Shown in pieces: positions 15,337 to 24,919 of a stretch of DNA of 64,000 bases. Within the stretch, counting starts at the first letter, position 1; every line of letters starts with the position of its first letter. Made by a program: the position numbers and the translations under genes. The DNA is from RGIG3701 sp017403345 (GTDB lineage: Bacteria > Planctomycetota > Planctomycetia > Pirellulales > Thermoguttaceae): NCBI GenBank assembly GCA_017403345.1, contig JAFQOH010000025.1, positions 1 through 64,000 on the forward strand, read 5' to 3'. Under the pieces are notes generated by a model. It ran no database searches. It was not told the DNA's origin and was given only the letters and a program-made list of their open reading frames with translations.

Positions 15337-17571
15337 ATGTCCGAAACTGAATCATCCGTAGAACTCATCGCGACCTCGGTAATGGGACTCGAATCTGTCG
15401 TAGCGCGCGAATTGCGGGAAATGGGATTCGACGCAAAAAATATCGAAGTCGGACGGACTCTCTTTCACGGTTCCGTGCGGGACATCTGCCGGGCAAATAT
15501 TCACCTTCGCTGTGCAGGCCGCGTACTGATCCGAATGGCAGAATTTCCTGCCGAGGATTTCGGGGAACTCTTTGACCGGACGGTAGAACTCCCCTGGGAA
15601 CGCTGGCTGCCGAAAAATGCGGCGTTTCCCGTTGACGGACGCAGTGTCCGCTCGAAACTCACCAGTGTTCCTGCATGCCAGAGTATCGTGAAAAAAGCGA
15701 TCGTAACGCGCCTCCTCAAAGCATGGAACACTGCCGATCTTCCGGAAGACGGCCCCAAATATCCGATCGAAGTTTCACTCCTCAAGGATCGGGCGACGCT
15801 GACCATCGACACGACCGGCGAAGGCCTCCATCGGCGCGGATACCGCAAGCTTGTCGGCGCGGCGCCTTTACGCGAAACTCTGGCGGCTGGTCTCGTACTT
15901 CTGAGCTACTGGGATCCAGAACGTCCCCTGCTCGACCCGTTCTGCGGAAGCGGCACCATTCCGATCGAAGCGGCCCTCATCGGACGAAACATCGCACCGG
16001 GACTCCGGAGAAATTTCGTTTCGGAAGCATGGAACGCCATTCCCTTCTCCGACTGGACCGAAGTCCGTAAAGCCGCACACGACGCGATCCTGCCGTCGAT
16101 CCCCGCTCCGATTTTCGGGTGCGACCTGGATCCCGACGCCGTCGAAATGGCACAGTATCACGCCGAAATGGCCGGTGTCTCCGGCGATATCCGTTTCCAA
16201 TGCCGCGATTTCTTCAAATCAGAACCCGAAGGCGAGTACGGCTGCACCATCATGAACCCGCCGTACGGGAACTGGATCGGCGAATACCGCGAGCTTCAGG
16301 AACTCTATGCCGCGATCCCCAGCGTCCTCCGCCAATTTTCGACCTGGTCGCACTACATCTACACAGGTTTCCCGGATTTCGAAAAACGCATCGGCCAGCA
16401 GGCAGACCGACGGCGAAAAATCTACAATTCACGTCTTGAATGCACCTACTTCCAGTTCTTTGGCCCACGTCCTCCAAAAACGAAAGACAGAAACGCCGCG
16501 GAAACCGCCGACGTTTCTGTACCTGAACCCCAGGAAGGACCTGACACCCCGAAAGAAAACGCCCAGTCTCCGCGTCCCTACCGCGCAGCATTCGGTGGTC
16601 TGAGCGATTCGGTGAAGCATTCCGCGCAGGATTTTGAACGGCGTCTCGAAAAACTCGCGCACCACTACCGACGCTGGCCGACGAAACGCGGGATCACGTG
16701 TTTCCGCCTCTACGACCGCGACATTCCGGAGATCCCTCTGGCGATCGACCGCTACGAAGACTGCCTCCACATTGCAGAATACGACCGTCCGCATGACCGG
16801 ACCGGGGCGCAGCAGTCGGAATGGATGGAGCTGATGGCGGGCATCGCAGGAAAGGTCCTGGACGTTCCGCGGGAAAAGATCTTTCTCAAACGCCGTAAAC
16901 GACAGAGCGGCACATCTCAATACGAGCGCTGGGACACGAAGCATTTCGTCATCGAAGCACACGAAGGCGGACTGAAATTCTTCGTGAACCTCTCCGACTA
17001 TCTCGATACCGGTCTGTTTCTCGACCACCGGGTCACACGAAGAATGGTGCGCAATGAAGCTGCCGGGAAACGAGTCCTGAATCTCTTCTCGTACACCGGT
17101 TCCTTCAGTGTTTACGCGGCTGCCGGCGGGGCTGAGACCGTCACGACTGTGGACCTTTCCAATACGTATCTGGACTGGGCGCAGGACAACATGGAACTGA
17201 ATGGATTCCGCGGCTCACAGTACGAATACGTCCGCAGTGACGTTTTCCGGTTTCTGGAAGCACTCTACGACGACGAGTTTTTCGACCTGGTCATCCTTGA
17301 CCCGCCCACGTTCTCGAACAGCAAGGATCTCGATGACTGGGACGTGCAGCGCGACCATGCCGAAATGCTGGACCTCCTGATCCAGCACCTTTCACCGGGC
17401 GGCGTCATCTATTTCTCGAACAATAATCGGCGTTTCAGGCTGAATGAGTCGGAAATACACGGCGTCAGCATTCGCGAGATCTCCAATCGGACCGTTCCGG
17501 AAGACTTCCGCAACAAAAGGATCCACCGCTGCTGGCGAATGGTAAAACCGAAGGAAGACCAAGTAGACTAG
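15337..17571 (+). CDS. rlmKL: Bifunctional 23S rRNA methyltransferase RlmK/L
   Basis: In E. coli the fused enzyme RlmKL makes m2G2445 and m7G2069 in 23S rRNA. The 744-residue length matches the fusion. A THUMP-containing N-terminal part (about 1-160) is followed by a first Rossmann methyltransferase with LLDPFCGSGTIPIEAAL and NPPYG (307-311). A linker of about 65 polar residues leads to the second methyltransferase, with VLNLFSYTGSFSVYAAAGGA and DPPTF (655-659). The frame also offers TTG at 15319, but ATG 15337 has GGAG at good spacing. It has its own consensus promoter. No terminator was recognised in the 245 bp before the next gene. Confidence 0.93.
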   Translation: MSETESSVELIATSVMGLESVVARELREMGFDAKNIEVGRTLFHGSVRDICRANIHLRCAGRVLIRMAEFPAEDFGELFDRTVELPWERWLPKNAAFPVDGRSVRSKLTSVPACQSIVKKAIVTRLLKAWNTADLPEDGPKYPIEVSLLKDRATLTIDTTGEGLHRRGYRKLVGAAPLRETLAAGLVLLSYWDPERPLLDPFCGSGTIPIEAALIGRNIAPGLRRNFVSEAWNAIPFSDWTEVRKAAHDAILPSIPAPIFGCDLDPDAVEMAQYHAEMAGVSGDIRFQCRDFFKSEPEGEYGCTIMNPPYGNWIGEYRELQELYAAIPSVLRQFSTWSHYIYTGFPDFEKRIGQQADRRRKIYNSRLECTYFQFFGPRPPKTKDRNAAETADVSVPEPQEGPDTPKENAQSPRPYRAAFGGLSDSVKHSAQDFERRLEKLAHHYRRWPTKRGITCFRLYDRDIPEIPLAIDRYEDCLHIAEYDRPHDRTGAQQSEWMELMAGIAGKVLDVPREKIFLKRRKRQSGTSQYERWDTKHFVIEAHEGGLKFFVNLSDYLDTGLFLDHRVTRRMVRNEAAGKRVLNLFSYTGSFSVYAAAGGAETVTTVDLSNTYLDWAQDNMELNGFRGSQYEYVRSDVFRFLEALYDDEFFDLVILDPPTFSNSKDLDDWDVQRDHAEMLDLLIQHLSPGGVIYFSNNNRRFRLNESEIHGVSIREISNRTVPEDFRNKRIHRCWRMVKPKEDQVD

Positions 17572-17724
17572 AAGAAAAAACTGGCAGACTTACGGATGGT
17601 GGAAAACCGCAGAAATCATAGCCCTGAGTTCTCTCTATCCATAAAATGTATCAGAATCACACACCTAAAATCTCCTTTTTTTCATTTCCCCGCAAAAAAT
17701 TTTCATTCTGCGCGGGGGGAGTAC

Positions 17725-17753
17725 TTGAAAATGCAGGAGTTTTATGCTATAGT
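17725..17753 (+). promoter_or_regulatory. Promoter of the GH2 hydrolase
   Basis: TTGAAA (17725-17730) and TATAGT (17748-17753) are 17 bp apart. The -10 box is extended (TGCTATAGT). It lies 64 bp upstream of the start. Confidence 0.8.
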
Positions 17754-17816
17754 GTAAATGAAACGTTTTTGCGATAAAATGCAAAAGTTTGTTTTTTTAA
17801 AAAAAAAGGAGTCAAC

Positions 17817-20114
17817 ATGACAAAAAAACTCGCCTTGCTCCCGGCGCTTTTCGCGCTTCTGAGCATTCCTGCCGTCCTGTGCAGCGCCGCCGAGTGGAAG
17901 ATCCAGGAAAATCCGATCCTTTCCCCCTGGGCTGAACAGGTCTCTCCCGAAAACGCACACCCCGAGTATCCCCGTCCCCAATTCGTCCGTAAAGACTGGG
18001 TGAACCTCAACGGTCTGTGGGACTACGCCATCATCAAGGCTGGCGAACACGTTCAGAAATGGGACGGAAAGATCCTTGTGCCGTACCCGGTCGAATCTGC
18101 GCTCTCCGGCGTCAAGCGTGAAGTCGGAAAAGACAATCTGCTCGTCTACCGCCGTACCGTCACCATTCCGGCCGACTGGAAAGACAAGAACGTCGTCCTC
18201 AACTTTGAAGCGTGCGACTGGAAAACCGACGTTAACGTCAACGGCAAGCATGTCGGAACGCACATCGGCGGTTATGCTCCGTTCAGCTTCGACATCACCA
18301 GCGCCCTGAAACCCGAAGGCGAGCAAGAGATCGAAGTCATCGTTTTCGACCCGACCAGCGATCACTGGCAGCCCCGCGGCAAGCAGGTCACCAACCCCCA
18401 CGGCATCTGGTACACGCCGGTCACCGGTATGTGGGCCACCGTCTGGATGGAACCAGTCGCGAAACAGGGTCAGCTTCTGAACTGCGCAGGTTACGCCGCG
18501 AAAGTCGTCGACGGCAAACTCGTTCCGTGCAATGACGGAAACATGGTCATTCAGGGTACCGCGAAGATCGCCGATCCGAAAGCGACCGTTTTCGTGGAAG
18601 CCGACGTCATCGATCCGGAAACCGGCGTCACGCTCTACTCCGGCGGCGCGATGGTCAAAGACGGCAAATTCCGCATGGCGGGCAAAGTGAAGAACGTCAA
18701 ATACTGGTCTCCCGAATCCCCGTTCCTCTACACGGTGAAATACCGCCTCTCCGTCAATCAGCGCACGGTCGACTCCGTGGAAAGCTACCTCGGTATGCGT
18801 ACCTCGACGCTCGGCAAGACCGCGGACGGAATCACCCGCATGATGATCAACGGCAAATTCATCTTCCAGTACGGTCCGCTCGATCAGGGATGGTGGCCGG
18901 ACGGTCTTTACGCCTCCCCGACAGACGAAGCGCTCAAATACGACTTGGTCATGACGCAGAAGATGGGCTTCAACATGCTGCGCAAACACGTGAAAGTCGA
19001 GCCGCGCCGTTTCTACTACCACTGCGACAAAATGGGGCTCCTCGTCTGGCAGGACATGCCGAACGGCGACCGTCATATTTCCCCGCGCGACCCGGACATC
19101 GTCCGCTCGAAAGAATCGACGGAAAACTACTACCGCGAATGGAGCGAGATCATGGATACCCTCCAGAACTCTCCGTCCATCGTGATGTGGGTCCCGTTCA
19201 ACGAAGGCTGGGGTCAGTTCGACACTCAGACGGTCCTTGATTGGACGAAAGCGAAAGACCCGACGCGCCTGGTCGACGGTCCGAGCGGATGGAGCGACCG
19301 CGGCTGCGGCGACGTTCACGACATGCACCGCTATCCCGGCCCGGGCATGTTCCCGCCGGAAGAAAACCGCGCAACCGTCCTCGGCGAATTCGGTGGGCTT
19401 GGTCTGCCGTGCCCGGACAATGCGTGGAAAAAGCAGGGCAACTGGGGCTACGTCTCCTTCGCCGATACGGAAGGTCTCCGCGCGAAGTACCAGAACCTGA
19501 TCGTTGCGCTGCGCAAGCTGATCGACAAAGGTCTCTCCGCTGCCGTATACACGCAGACGACTGACGTTGAGATCGAAGTCAACGGTCTGATGAGCTACGA
19601 CCGCAAAGTCGACAAGATGGGCTGGGAAAACGTCGCGAAGATCAACTCACGTCTCTACAAACCGATTCCGGTCGAAAAAGAAGTCGTGAAGTGTGGTCAG
19701 GAATGGTCCTACACGACGGATGCTCCGGCAGAAAACTGGATGAACTGCGATTTTGACGCTTCCGCCTGGAAAGTCGGCAAGAATCTCGGAGCCAATTTCC
19801 CGCCGAACGTCACGGTCGAAACCGAATGGAAGACCCCGGAGATCTGGGTCCGCCGCACGTTCGAACTTGGCGATGTTGCGGGCAAAGAGTTCGCTCTGAA
19901 ACTCTACCATGACGAAGACGCGACGGTTTACGTCAACGGCGTGAAAGTCCTCGAAACGAAGGGCTACACGGCGGAATATACGACCTACGAACTCCCGGCA
20001 GAAGCCATGAAAGCCTTCAAAGCCGGCAAAAACACGATCGCGATCCACTGCCGTCAGACCAAGGGCGGACAGTTCATCGACTGCGGTATCGTTTCTCTTG
20101 AAGAAGCCAAATAG
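17817..20114 (+). CDS. Secreted glycoside hydrolase family 2 (beta-galactosidase-like)
   Basis: The 765-residue protein has a signal peptide (MTKKLALLPALFALLSIPAVLCSAA). The GH2 jelly-roll follows (WVNLNGLWDYAI, LLVYRRTVTIPADW, VNVNGKHVGTHIGGYAPFSFD), then an immunoglobulin-like domain and the TIM barrel. The acid/base Glu463 lies in FNEGWGQ and the nucleophile Glu524 in LGEFGG, so it should be active. Residues about 635-765 form an added C-terminal beta domain with WVRRTFEL and VYVNGVKVLETKG, resembling a galactose-binding fold. GH2 includes beta-galactosidases, glucuronidases and mannosidases, and the exact sugar cannot be read here. It is a single-gene unit with its own promoter and terminator. 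Codon use is GC-rich and strongly biased, suggesting high expression. Confidence 0.9.
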   Translation: MTKKLALLPALFALLSIPAVLCSAAEWKIQENPILSPWAEQVSPENAHPEYPRPQFVRKDWVNLNGLWDYAIIKAGEHVQKWDGKILVPYPVESALSGVKREVGKDNLLVYRRTVTIPADWKDKNVVLNFEACDWKTDVNVNGKHVGTHIGGYAPFSFDITSALKPEGEQEIEVIVFDPTSDHWQPRGKQVTNPHGIWYTPVTGMWATVWMEPVAKQGQLLNCAGYAAKVVDGKLVPCNDGNMVIQGTAKIADPKATVFVEADVIDPETGVTLYSGGAMVKDGKFRMAGKVKNVKYWSPESPFLYTVKYRLSVNQRTVDSVESYLGMRTSTLGKTADGITRMMINGKFIFQYGPLDQGWWPDGLYASPTDEALKYDLVMTQKMGFNMLRKHVKVEPRRFYYHCDKMGLLVWQDMPNGDRHISPRDPDIVRSKESTENYYREWSEIMDTLQNSPSIVMWVPFNEGWGQFDTQTVLDWTKAKDPTRLVDGPSGWSDRGCGDVHDMHRYPGPGMFPPEENRATVLGEFGGLGLPCPDNAWKKQGNWGYVSFADTEGLRAKYQNLIVALRKLIDKGLSAAVYTQTTDVEIEVNGLMSYDRKVDKMGWENVAKINSRLYKPIPVEKEVVKCGQEWSYTTDAPAENWMNCDFDASAWKVGKNLGANFPPNVTVETEWKTPEIWVRRTFELGDVAGKEFALKLYHDEDATVYVNGVKVLETKGYTAEYTTYELPAEAMKAFKAGKNTIAIHCRQTKGGQFIDCGIVSLEEAK

Positions 20115-20142
20115 TTCAGGATCGCAAGATCCCTAAATCATG

Positions 20143-20179
20143 AAAGGGAGGGTTCCATTGCGGGACCTTCCTTTTTTTA
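20143..20179 (+). terminator. Terminator of the GH2 gene
   Basis: AAAGGGAGGGTTCC pairs, with some G-T wobbles, with GGGACCTTCCTTT and runs into seven T. Confidence 0.85.
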
Positions 20180-20293
20180 TGGTCTATCCAGCTGAGCGGC
20201 AGCTCGATCACATGCATCACGATTTTCGCCGCGAAAAGAGCTTTCCCACTCATTCTATCCATCACTTAGATACCATCATCATTAGTGAAACGC

Positions 20294-20337
20294 AAAAAAC
20301 CGGACGCTCCATCTCACACAGAAACGGAACGTCCGGT
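20294..20337 (-). terminator. Terminator of the acidic/Arg-rich hypothetical gene
   Basis: On the minus strand ACCGGACG (20330-20337) pairs with CGTCCGGT (20299-20306), followed by six T. Confidence 0.8.
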
Positions 20338-20371
20338 AAAATCACACACGGTACAAGCCGATAAACGAAAA

Positions 20372-22444
20372 CTACTTACGTTTTCCTCCGCGTTTCGCCA
20401 TCCGGTTGATACTTCCAGCTAGGCTGGACGGTTCACGGCGGCGCGCTTTCAGGTTCGTGTTGACGATGAAATCGATCGTGTAACGCCATCCCGGCACATC
20501 GTGCTGCGAGAAATCGGTTTCCCACACATCATCGTCATCGTCTGCTTCATCGCGTACTTCCGTGAAAACATGCTCTTCATCGTCAGCCGGATAATGCTCG
20601 TCGTCTTCCTCAAAACCACGATACCGAGCCGTCTCACGTTCTGGAGCGGTACGGCGGGAACGACGAGAACGGCGGGAACGCGAAACACGTTCGTCTTCTT
20701 CATCCTCATCTTCCTCCATGAACGATCCATTCCATGCGCTTTCCTGGAAATCGTCTTCGACCTGCTCAAAACGAGCCCTCACATCACGTCGAGAGCGTTT
20801 CTTCGGAACCACAGGCAATTCGTCCATTTCTTCTTCAAACATGACGGCATCCTCGGTACTCTCCGTCAAACGGCCGCGTTCCATCTTTTCACGCTGCGAA
20901 CGACGGCGGCGGCGAGAACGTGCACCGTTCGGGACCTCACGTTCCTCTTCAAAAACCGGTTCAGGTTCGTCCATTTGGAAAATGAATTCCATTTCGCCGG
21001 CATGCGACTCTTCCATCTCCGGCATTTCGTCAGCAATCGGACGACGAGTTCTGCGAGCTCTCTCACGGCGAGCAGGTGCAGAAATAGTCTCCTCTTCTGT
21101 ACGATTTTTTCTTCCACTCCTGCGGGAACCTTTTTCCGTCTCCTGCATTTTACTGGCAACGACACCAGCCATGATCCCGCCAATGGCTGCCGACTTTTCC
21201 TCAATTGCAACCGTCTCCACAACACCAGAACGACGGCGACGGCGGCTTCGGGGCGGTACGGCAACAGCTTCGTCCGTTTCCTCTGACAGAGGACCCGCGT
21301 TGGCTTCCAACTGCGGAGCCTGAAACTCTTCCACATTTCGACGACTGCGCTCGCGGCGCGAACGGCGGGAAGTCTCCTTCTTTTCCTCCTGCACTTTCGG
21401 TTCGTCAAAAACATCCGCCGACGAAACAAAATCATCATCTTCCAGATCCACGATATGGAAATCCGCAGACGCCTTCGTTTCAACAGTTCCGCCATCTTTC
21501 CGAGCAGGCTCGGCAAACGCGGCAGGCGTCTCTTTTTTAGTATTCTTTTCCGGAAGCGTGACGGGGATCCCAAGATCAAAGGCAAGACTAGCCCACGGAT
21601 CCAATCCATCCGGTTTTTTCAGAAGATCAGCGTCAGCAGACTCTTCGCATTCGTCCAATTCTTCCGATGCGCTCTCTTCACCCGAATTCTCCGAGATCGC
21701 GGCAAAGAAATCGTCAGCAGCCTCAGCAGCCTCAGCAGCCGTACTGGCGTCAGCGTCGTCCTCTTCATCATCGAGAAGTCCAAAACCGAACCCGCTGTTC
21801 ACTGGACGCTCGTAACGGTCCAGCACACGGGAAAGAAAACCGTCTTCAGAAAGGATCGGCACAGACGTTTCATCCGCAGCATCCGCATCCGCGGGAGCAG
21901 CACATTCTGCTTCCGCCGCCAATACACCTGCATCCACATCTTCCTCGGTCAGCGCAGCATCGTCAGCTTCTGCCGCAATGGCCGTCTCACAGACAGAACC
22001 GCCCCCCTCGACCGTCTCAACTTCGCATTCTTCTGAGGCCAACTCCTCCGTCACCTCCGGCTCTCTGCCTTCCAGCGACAAATGCGTGTACGTTTTCGTC
22101 GAAAGGGTCCAGCCAAAGAAATCATCCTCATCTCCGTTTTCAGCAGCCTCCTGCGCGTCTTCGCCAAATTCCGTTCCAGCCGTCTGAGAAACGGCGGGCG
22201 AAACGGCAGTTCGCTCCATTTCCTGAGCAGCGTCTGCATTCACGGCAGCCTCTGTAAGATCATGCGGCGGCTCCGGATCTTCGGAAAAAAGGATCTCGCG
22301 CACATGCCGTTCCTGCTCCTGAGATGCCGAAGCGGGATGGAAATCAAGGGGGGAACTGTCTTCATTTTCCGCAACAGTCTCTTCCTGATCCTGATTTTGA
22401 GTCGTGAAGATCTGGTCCCAATAGTTAGTTTTTTTCTGTGTCAT
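20372..22444 (-). CDS. Large disordered protein of alternating acidic and Arg/Ser-rich segments
   Basis: This 690-residue protein is not recognised. It starts MTQKKTNYWDQIF; the open frame extends 13 codons further upstream, but 22444 is a better N terminus. The first 400 residues are very acidic (Glu, Asp, Ala). The C-terminal half alternates acidic runs with short basic clusters such as SRRSRRERSRR and RSRRRRRS. It ends in an ordered-looking piece, VPGWRYTIDFIVNTNLK, and a basic tail. Short aromatic motifs recur: YWDQIF, DDFFGWTL, GFGFGLLDD, PWASLAFDLGIP. There is no membrane segment. Inference: an RNA-binding or scaffold-type protein, by analogy with the Arg-rich tails of RNase E. No homology is claimed. 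Confidence 0.7.
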   Translation of the reverse strand: MTQKKTNYWDQIFTTQNQDQEETVAENEDSSPLDFHPASASQEQERHVREILFSEDPEPPHDLTEAAVNADAAQEMERTAVSPAVSQTAGTEFGEDAQEAAENGDEDDFFGWTLSTKTYTHLSLEGREPEVTEELASEECEVETVEGGGSVCETAIAAEADDAALTEEDVDAGVLAAEAECAAPADADAADETSVPILSEDGFLSRVLDRYERPVNSGFGFGLLDDEEDDADASTAAEAAEAADDFFAAISENSGEESASEELDECEESADADLLKKPDGLDPWASLAFDLGIPVTLPEKNTKKETPAAFAEPARKDGGTVETKASADFHIVDLEDDDFVSSADVFDEPKVQEEKKETSRRSRRERSRRNVEEFQAPQLEANAGPLSEETDEAVAVPPRSRRRRRSGVVETVAIEEKSAAIGGIMAGVVASKMQETEKGSRRSGRKNRTEEETISAPARRERARRTRRPIADEMPEMEESHAGEMEFIFQMDEPEPVFEEEREVPNGARSRRRRRSQREKMERGRLTESTEDAVMFEEEMDELPVVPKKRSRRDVRARFEQVEDDFQESAWNGSFMEEDEDEEDERVSRSRRSRRSRRTAPERETARYRGFEEDDEHYPADDEEHVFTEVRDEADDDDDVWETDFSQHDVPGWRYTIDFIVNTNLKARRREPSSLAGSINRMAKRGGKRK

Positions 22445-23353
22445 GATGAACTTGATCTGATCAATGAATAAAACGCCCGGCAAAAGGCACAGGCTAAAGG
22501 AAATTTTCCTGTTCTCCGTCTAAACTTCCGTCTCTGTCGAAAACAGAAGACGCACGCTCTTAAACCCCTGACGTCTTTTTTGCCGACCATCCCGGGGTTT
22601 TCTCGGAAAATGGAAAAAAGGAAAAATCAAAAAATTTTCTCACCAATATTTTAACTGCAGTCCATTTCCGCCAATTATTCACTTTTCACGCCAAAGGCAG
22701 GAAACAGAGCGAGATCTCATTGGCGTTTTCACAAAATAACGAAAAACGGCATGATTTGGATCTCGAAGCCAACTCGGCTCCCTGATCAGTCTGCAAATCA
22801 AAAATATTTCTCCTATTTTATCTCACTGTGATTTAAAGTCAATCGGAAACCCCCTAAAAAAACTGAAAAAAATCCAAAAAAGTGCATCTTATTCCGATTT
22901 TCGACATTTTTTGCGTACGAACCATTTTAAAATGGAAATAAATGGCAACAAAACGAGATAAAACAGAAACAAAACTGGAACAGAGTGAGCGTTTCAGAAG
23001 AAGACGCCCCCCAAAGAAGAAAACTCCAGACACGAATTTCACAGCAAACCAGCAAACACAGAAAATACCAAAACAGACGAAAAGTTTTTATGGATCCCGC
23101 ATCTTTTTGAGCTTTCCGTCTTCCCTCTCGGCAAACTTCTCTGGATTTTAGCAGCAGAATTGCTGCGCTCCTGCCGTCTGAGCTGAAAAAATGCTCCTTA
23201 AACGTAATTATGCCGAAGATTTTGAGAGAAAAGCATAAAAATTTGTGAAATTTTCAATATTTTCCCCTCCCCCCCCTTGCGAAAAACTCAACTATCTGCT
23301 AAAATTCAACGAAAATTATTCACAGACATTTTCTTTTTTAGGGAACCGAAGAA
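22445..23353. other. Long AT-rich intergenic region
   Basis: This 909-bp gap separates the divergent acidic-protein and rpmE genes. A hairpin CGCCAA / TTGGCG followed by TTTT sits at 22689-22729 and could end a short plus-strand RNA. The rpmE promoter is at its right end. A 69-codon plus-strand frame at 22942-23151 has low-complexity composition and no clear ribosome site and is not accepted as a gene. No tRNA or known structural RNA was recognised. Confidence 0.5.
23277..23305 (+). promoter_or_regulatory. Promoter of rpmE
   Basis: TTGCGA (23277-23282) and TAAAAT (23300-23305) are 17 bp apart, 48 bp upstream of the start. Confidence 0.75.
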
Positions 23354-23587
23354 ATGAAAGAAAAAATTCATCCGAATTACGTCGAAACGAAAGTGACCTG
23401 CGGTTGCGGCAACACGTTCATGACGCGCAGCACCAAACCGGAACTGAAGATCGACATTTGCAGTGCGTGCCATCCGTTTTACACGGGACGTCTGAAGTAC
23501 GTCGATACCGCGGGACGTATTGAAAAATTCCGGGCGAAGATCCCGCAGGGCGGTTATGCCAGTCTGCAGGACCCCAAGAAAAAATAA
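23354..23587 (+). CDS. rpmE: 50S ribosomal protein L31 (zinc-type)
   Basis: L31 helps bridge the ribosomal subunits. At 77 residues it has normal length and starts MKEKIHPNYVET like many L31 proteins. The zinc-binding cysteines are present as Cys-x-Cys (CGCG, 16-18) and CSAC (37-40), so it is the C+ form rather than the zinc-free paralogue. HPFYTGRLKYVDTAGRIEKF is the family signature. It has its own promoter and terminator and is followed by prfA, a neighbour pair seen in many bacteria. Confidence 0.97.
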   Translation: MKEKIHPNYVETKVTCGCGNTFMTRSTKPELKIDICSACHPFYTGRLKYVDTAGRIEKFRAKIPQGGYASLQDPKKK

Positions 23588-23601
23588 AACGTTTTTTCGT
23601 T

Positions 23602-23641
23602 GGCGCAGTGACTCTTTTCTAGAGAAATTGCGCCTTTTTTT
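23602..23641 (+). terminator. Terminator of rpmE
   Basis: GGCGCAGT pairs with ATTGCGCC (one wobble) and is followed by a run of seven or more T. Confidence 0.85.
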
Positions 23642-23798
23642 ATGTACCGGTTTGTACGAACCGTTTTTCACTGAACGTTTCCGGATCGGTATATTCCCGT
23701 AAAAGTAAAGAAGTTCGCGAGCCGCAGTATGATCTACTGCACATTCACGGCACATTGGCGGCACGTTCATCGGCCGCAGTTCGGAAGAGGATCTTGTC

Positions 23799-24872
23799 AT
23801 GCACGAAATGTTGGAGACCAAGCTGTCCCGTTTTGAGGAGCTGGAACGCCTGATGGTGGACCCGGAAGTTTTGCAGGACTCTGCAAAACTGGTAGACGTG
23901 GTCCGCGAGCACGGATCGATCGCGAAGCTGGCGACGTGCTATCGCCGTTTTAAGACACTCAATGCGCAGATCGCGGAAGCGAATGAGATGATCAGCGGTT
24001 CGGACGCCGAGATGCGGGAACTGGCGGAGATGGAACTTCCGGAACTGAAAGAAAACCGCGAGAAACTCTGGGAAGAGCTTCTGGACTTGACTATCGGCGG
24101 CGAGGATGCGAACCGCACGCGCGTGATGCTCGAGATCCGTGCAGGGACCGGCGGCGACGAAGCGGCGCTTTTTGCCCGCGATCTTTTCAATATGTACAAG
24201 CACTACTGCGAAAAGAAGGGCTGGAAGGTCGAGATCATGGACATGAACGCGACGGAACTCGGCGGGTTCAAGGAGATCATTCTGGAGATCGAAGGGGAAG
24301 GCGTTTTCCGTGAACTTCAGTACGAGAGCGGCGGACACCGTGTCCAGCGTGTCCCGGAAACGGAAACGAAGGGGAGGATCCAGACCTCAGCAGCAACCGT
24401 TGCCGTGATGCCGGAACCGGAAGAAGTGGAGATCGAGCTGAAGGAAGAAGACTACCGTCTGGATCGTTTCTGTGCGAGCGGACCGGGAGGGCAGCACGTA
24501 AACAAGACGGAGTCGGCAGTTCGTCTCACACACTTAGAAACGGGGATCGTCGTTCAGTGTCAGGACGAAAAGAGCCAGCACAAAAACCTGGCGAAAGCGC
24601 TAAAGGTCCTCAAATCGCGTCTTTACGACCATTATCGCGAGATCGAAATGGCGAAGCGTTCTGAAGACCGCAAGACAAAAGTGGGATCCGGAGACCGAAG
24701 TCAGCGCATCCGCACGTACAATTTCCCGGAAAACCGCGTCACTGACCACCGGATCAATTTCACGCTTTACAAATTGGACAGCGTACTGGCCGGCAACATG
24801 ACGCCAGTCATCGAAGCGATCCTCGAATATGAGCGTCAGGAGCAAAGGCTCGCATTCGGCACGATCGAGTAA
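23799..24872 (+). CDS. prfA: Peptide chain release factor 1
   Basis: RF1 releases the finished peptide at UAA and UAG codons. The 357-residue length is normal. The N-terminal helical domain is followed by RAGTGGDEAALFARDLFNMY. The codon-recognition region lies around RVQRVPETETKGRIQTSAAT, where the usual PxT tripeptide reads PET. The catalytic GGQ is at 230-232 in GPGGQHVNKTESAVRLTH. AGAGG precedes ATG 23799; a second ATG three codons later is possible. The frequent partner prmC, which methylates the GGQ glutamine, does not follow; a response regulator starts 47 bp downstream instead. Confidence 0.97.
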   Translation: MHEMLETKLSRFEELERLMVDPEVLQDSAKLVDVVREHGSIAKLATCYRRFKTLNAQIAEANEMISGSDAEMRELAEMELPELKENREKLWEELLDLTIGGEDANRTRVMLEIRAGTGGDEAALFARDLFNMYKHYCEKKGWKVEIMDMNATELGGFKEIILEIEGEGVFRELQYESGGHRVQRVPETETKGRIQTSAATVAVMPEPEEVEIELKEEDYRLDRFCASGPGGQHVNKTESAVRLTHLETGIVVQCQDEKSQHKNLAKALKVLKSRLYDHYREIEMAKRSEDRKTKVGSGDRSQRIRTYNFPENRVTDHRINFTLYKLDSVLAGNMTPVIEAILEYERQEQRLAFGTIE

Positions 24873-24919
24873 AGGCCCCCAATGGACATCAAGAGACACT
24901 GCATTTGAGGAAAAACGCC

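Noticed and set aside
17742..19328. A 528-codon open frame on the minus strand opposite the GH2 gene
   Set aside because: It is antisense to a secreted hydrolase with intact catalytic motifs; the product is a Val/Asp/Arg/Phe-rich shadow.
22942..23151. A 69-codon gene in the rpmE upstream region
   Set aside because: The product is a Lys/Arg/Thr-rich low-complexity sequence in AT-rich DNA with no good ribosome site or promoter.
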